From assembly GCA_902796775.1 (NCBI GenBank), contig CADBQK010000091.1:1-8349 (forward strand): a stretch of DNA of 8,349 nt. Reading direction: 5' to 3'. The notes below the pieces were generated by a model, which did not search any database, was not told where the DNA came from, and saw only the letters and a program-made list of their open reading frames with translations. Of this stretch, positions 6,514-8,349 are shown one piece after another. This DNA is from an uncultured Lachnospiraceae bacterium (GTDB lineage Bacteria > Bacillota_A > Clostridia > Lachnospirales > Lachnospiraceae). Positions within the stretch are counted from its first letter, which is position 1; each line of letters opens with the position of its first letter. A program made the position numbers and the translations under genes.

Positions 6514-6930
6514 ATGAATAGAAAAGGATTTATCCGGCCGATTGCAATCCTGCTGATCTCATTGATGATGATCACTCTTCTGCCGACTCAGGCTTATGCG
6601 GCAAAGAAGCCTGCAATTCCCGGGTCTGTCAAGATGACGTATAATCGCAAATACCCTGCAGGCAGCGGATTGCAGGTTTACTTAAAGTGGAAGAAAGTCA
6701 GCAAGGCAGATGGTTATCAGGTCCAGATTATAGGCAAAACGGCTGGCAGTGATGGTTTTGACATGAGAGTCAGGGATAAAAAGCGCATTACTAAGAAGAC
6801 CAAAATGCGTCTTTTTGCAGGAGGGACCTGCAAGTGGATCAAAGCCAGAGTCCGTGCATACCGAATCGTTAATGGCAAAAAAGTCTACGGGAAATGGAGT
6901 GCCTACAAGAAGAAAAGCTCCTTCCGCTAA
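6514..6930 (+). CDS. Small secreted basic protein, fibronectin type III-like
   Basis: The 138-residue protein has a classic Sec signal: MNRK start, hydrophobic core to about residue 23, and probable cleavage after TQAYA (A29/A30). The mature part of about 109 residues contains an FN3-like pattern common in clostridial surface proteins: LKWKKVSKADGYQVQI early and KARVRAYRIVNGKKVYGKWS near the end. It is extremely basic (I count about 31 Lys/Arg against 4 Asp and no Glu), has a single Cys, and shows no sortase motif, repeat or catalytic signature. Function is unknown; binding to the anionic cell wall, or to nucleic acids, is conceivable from charge only. ATG 6514 is chosen over 6499 because GGAG (6503-6506) lies 7 nt upstream. 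It begins 42 nt after the second permease with no terminator or obvious promoter between, so it is probably the last gene of the transcript. Confidence 0.8.
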   Translation: MNRKGFIRPIAILLISLMMITLLPTQAYAAKKPAIPGSVKMTYNRKYPAGSGLQVYLKWKKVSKADGYQVQIIGKTAGSDGFDMRVRDKKRITKKTKMRLFAGGTCKWIKARVRAYRIVNGKKVYGKWSAYKKKSSFR

Positions 6931-6979
6931 ATGGCTGAAAGGCTGGGATATTACTGCTTTTAAGCTAACAAAACACCTG

Positions 6980-7003
6980 GCGGCAGGCTTTAAAGCCTGC
7001 CGC
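6980..7003. terminator. Intrinsic terminator, probably bidirectional, between convergent genes
   Basis: A perfect 24-bp palindrome has arms GCGGCAGGCTTT and AAAGCCTGCCGC (about 10 bp of stem around a TTAA loop). On the plus strand it is followed by T-rich TGTATTATTATT, and on the minus strand by CAGGTGTTTTGTT. It lies 50 nt after the FN3-like gene and 53 nt past the stop of the converging aldo/keto reductase, so it can end both transcripts. Confidence 0.8.
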
Positions 7004-7056
7004 TGTATTATTATTCATATTATTCAAATACCAACCAGCTTTCTGCTGTTTATATA

Positions 7057-8196
7057 CTATCCCTCACTCATTTTTGCTGTGAAATCTGCCAGTATATCTG
7101 AGATTGGAAGCCGCTGCGGGCATACCTCCTCGCAGCTGTGACATTGCAGGCAGGCCTGAGGCCGCTGTCCCTCCGGAATAGCATTCAATGCCATGGGTGC
7201 TATGAATCCGCCGCCCGTATAAGCATGCTCATTATAGAGGGAGATCATATACGGGATATCGATCTCCTGCGGACAGTGCGGGGCACAGTAATGACAGGCA
7301 GTGCAGGGAACCGCGTCTTTCGCTGACATACGATCACCAGCCCTGACAAGCATCATCTCCTCAAACTTGCTTAAGGGTTTTTCAACCTCAAAAATACTGA
7401 TGTTTTCCTGTATCTGTTCAAAGGATGACATGCCGGACAGAATAACTGTTACCTCCGGGATTGACTGCAGAAACCGGAATGCCCAATCAATCATATCCTC
7501 CTGCGGCCGCATCTCTTTCAGTTTCTTCTCCTCTTCCTCCGGCAGCCTGACCAGCATCCCTCCCCGCAGCGGTTCCATAACCCAGATCGGGATATGGAGA
7601 GATCTGAGAAGATTCACTTTGGACTGCGCATCCTGGAAATGCCAGTCTACATAATTCAGCTGGATCTGGCAGAATTCCATGTATTCTCCATATGCCTTCA
7701 GAAATTTTTCCATAACCTGCAGGCTTCCGTGTACAGAAAATCCCAGATGACGGATTCTTCCTTCCTTTTTCTGCTTCAGAAAATACTCCAGAGTATGGTA
7801 TTTTTCCGCATTCAGATAACTGTCGATATTCAGCTCACAGATGTTGTGCATCAGATAGAAATCAATATGATCCGTCTTCAGCTTCTCCAGCTGCTTCTCA
7901 AAAATCTCTTCTTCTTTGCCGAAATTGGACAGATCATAGCCCGGAAACTTTGTTGCCAGATAGTAACTGTCTCTGTCATATCCGGCCAAAAGTTTTCCCA
8001 TCACCAATTCCGAATTCCCACTGTGGTAACCCCAGGCAGTATCAATGTAATTGACACCTTTAGATAGCGCATACTCCAGCATGCGGGCAGCTGCCTCTTC
8101 ATCCACCTGGTCATCCTTCCCGCCAATCACCGGGAGACGCATGCAGCCCATACCCAGGTTTGACAGCTTCATCCCCTGAAAATCTCTGTATACCAT
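7057..8196 (-). CDS. Aldo/keto reductase with C-terminal two-[4Fe-4S] ferredoxin domain
   Basis: This 379-residue cytoplasmic oxidoreductase has a TIM-barrel aldo/keto reductase domain at about 1-285. The catalytic tetrad is visible: D52 (YIDTAWGY), Y57, K83 (ATKFP) and H117 (LMHN). A ferredoxin-like C-terminus follows with two CxxCxxCxxxC motifs, C298/C301/C304/C308 and C349/C352/C355/C359, each able to bind a [4Fe-4S] cluster. This fusion is common in anaerobic Firmicutes and suggests electron exchange with ferredoxin or flavodoxin as well as NAD(P)H; the substrate is unknown. The start is supported by AGGAG (plus-strand complement 8201-8205) only about 4 nt before ATG, a short spacing, and by MVYRDFQGMKLSNLGMGCMRLP, the normal family beginning. 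It converges on the transporter cluster, shares its terminator, and shows no functional tie to it. Its leader carries the CAGGTAATTGCGAAA motif 29 nt from the start. Confidence 0.93.
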   Translation of the reverse strand: MVYRDFQGMKLSNLGMGCMRLPVIGGKDDQVDEEAAARMLEYALSKGVNYIDTAWGYHSGNSELVMGKLLAGYDRDSYYLATKFPGYDLSNFGKEEEIFEKQLEKLKTDHIDFYLMHNICELNIDSYLNAEKYHTLEYFLKQKKEGRIRHLGFSVHGSLQVMEKFLKAYGEYMEFCQIQLNYVDWHFQDAQSKVNLLRSLHIPIWVMEPLRGGMLVRLPEEEEKKLKEMRPQEDMIDWAFRFLQSIPEVTVILSGMSSFEQIQENISIFEVEKPLSKFEEMMLVRAGDRMSAKDAVPCTACHYCAPHCPQEIDIPYMISLYNEHAYTGGGFIAPMALNAIPEGQRPQACLQCHSCEEVCPQRLPISDILADFTAKMSEG

Positions 8197-8225
8197 ATGA
8201 CTCCTCTCTCTCTTTAATTGTTTAT

Positions 8226-8242
8226 CAGGTAATTGCGAAAGT
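8226..8242. repeat. Third copy of the CAGGTAATTGCGAAA motif
   Basis: CAGGTAATTGCGAAAGT differs at one position (C for G) from the motif starting at 135 over its first 15 bases, and at one other position from the inverted copy ending at 217. It lies exactly 29 nt upstream of the aldo/keto reductase start, as the copy at 135 lies 29 nt upstream of the polymerase start. No inverted partner is seen before the window ends, so the element may continue beyond it. Confidence 0.55.
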
Positions 8243-8265
8243 AAAAAACGGACTCCATTTAGCAG

Positions 8266-8341
8266 TGCAGTTCCTGCATATCTTCTGGCAGACCGTTAAA
8301 AATTCGCCGGTCCTTAGCGAATGCCCGCTCTAGCGGAGCAT
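8266..8341. other. Run of three short hairpins at the right edge
   Basis: Three successive inverted repeats are visible: TGCAG/CTGCA (8266-8270 with 8274-8278), GACCG/CGGTC (8291-8295 with 8308-8312) and ATGCCCGC/GCGGaGCAT (8321-8328 with 8333-8341, one bulged A). The first shares its TGCAG...CTGCA core with the hairpin inside the 133-219 element. The run may be part of a longer intergenic repeat or the leader of a gene beyond the edge. No reading frame is supported from 8197 to 8349. Confidence 0.4.
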
Positions 8342-8349
8342 GAGCTTAG

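Noticed and set aside
7010..7026. Tandem ATTATTCA repeats after the terminator
   Set aside because: Two copies only in T-rich DNA downstream of the hairpin; low complexity explains them.
7138..8067. Plus-strand open frames inside the aldo/keto reductase
   Set aside because: They are antisense shadows with no ribosome sites or family resemblance; the minus-strand frame has full catalytic and Fe-S motifs.

Overview
The window looks like a chromosomal segment of a Gram-positive anaerobe of the Clostridia, most likely Lachnospiraceae. The evidence is strong AGGAGG-type ribosome binding sites, a Cys-anchored BMP-family lipoprotein, an aldo/keto reductase fused to a two-cluster ferredoxin domain, a secreted fibronectin-III-like protein and moderate GC. 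The assignment rests on protein style alone and is an inference.

Layout. Positions 1-105 (minus) hold the first 35 codons of a Y-family DNA polymerase that runs off the left edge. Positions 106-510 are non-coding: an 87-bp element with 20-bp imperfect inverted ends (133-219), an AT-rich stretch, and the deoD promoter (430-458). A plus-strand nucleoside salvage cluster follows: deoD (511-1236), BMP lipoprotein (1398-2570), double-domain ABC ATPase (2696-4234), and two permeases (4238-5506 and 5503-6471). A small, very basic secreted FN3-like protein (6514-6930) trails the cluster, closed by a hairpin terminator at 6980-7003 that may work in both directions. The convergent minus-strand aldo/keto reductase fills 7057-8196. 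Positions 8197-8349 hold another copy of the repeat motif and several small hairpins.

How the genes work together. The lipoprotein should capture nucleosides outside the cell, and the two permeases with the twin-domain ATPase import them (the B. subtilis NupNOPQ / BmpA type). DeoD then phosphorolyses purine nucleosides to base plus (deoxy)ribose-1-phosphate. deoD and the transporter each seem to have their own extended -10 promoter with a similar core. A strong hairpin between the lipoprotein and ATPase genes probably keeps binding-protein mRNA in excess. ATPase and permeases are tightly coupled (3-nt gap, then 4-nt overlap).

Most worth a second look: (1) the transporter 5' leader, where the predicted transcript begins inside a 10-bp stem that encloses two further helices, a riboswitch-like three-way junction matching no class I could recognise; (2) the CAGGTAATTGCGAAA motif, present three times, two of them exactly 29 nt upstream of the start codons of the two minus-strand genes at opposite ends of the window. 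No complete new system is evident. The proteins belong to known families, and the novelty, if any, is in the non-coding DNA.
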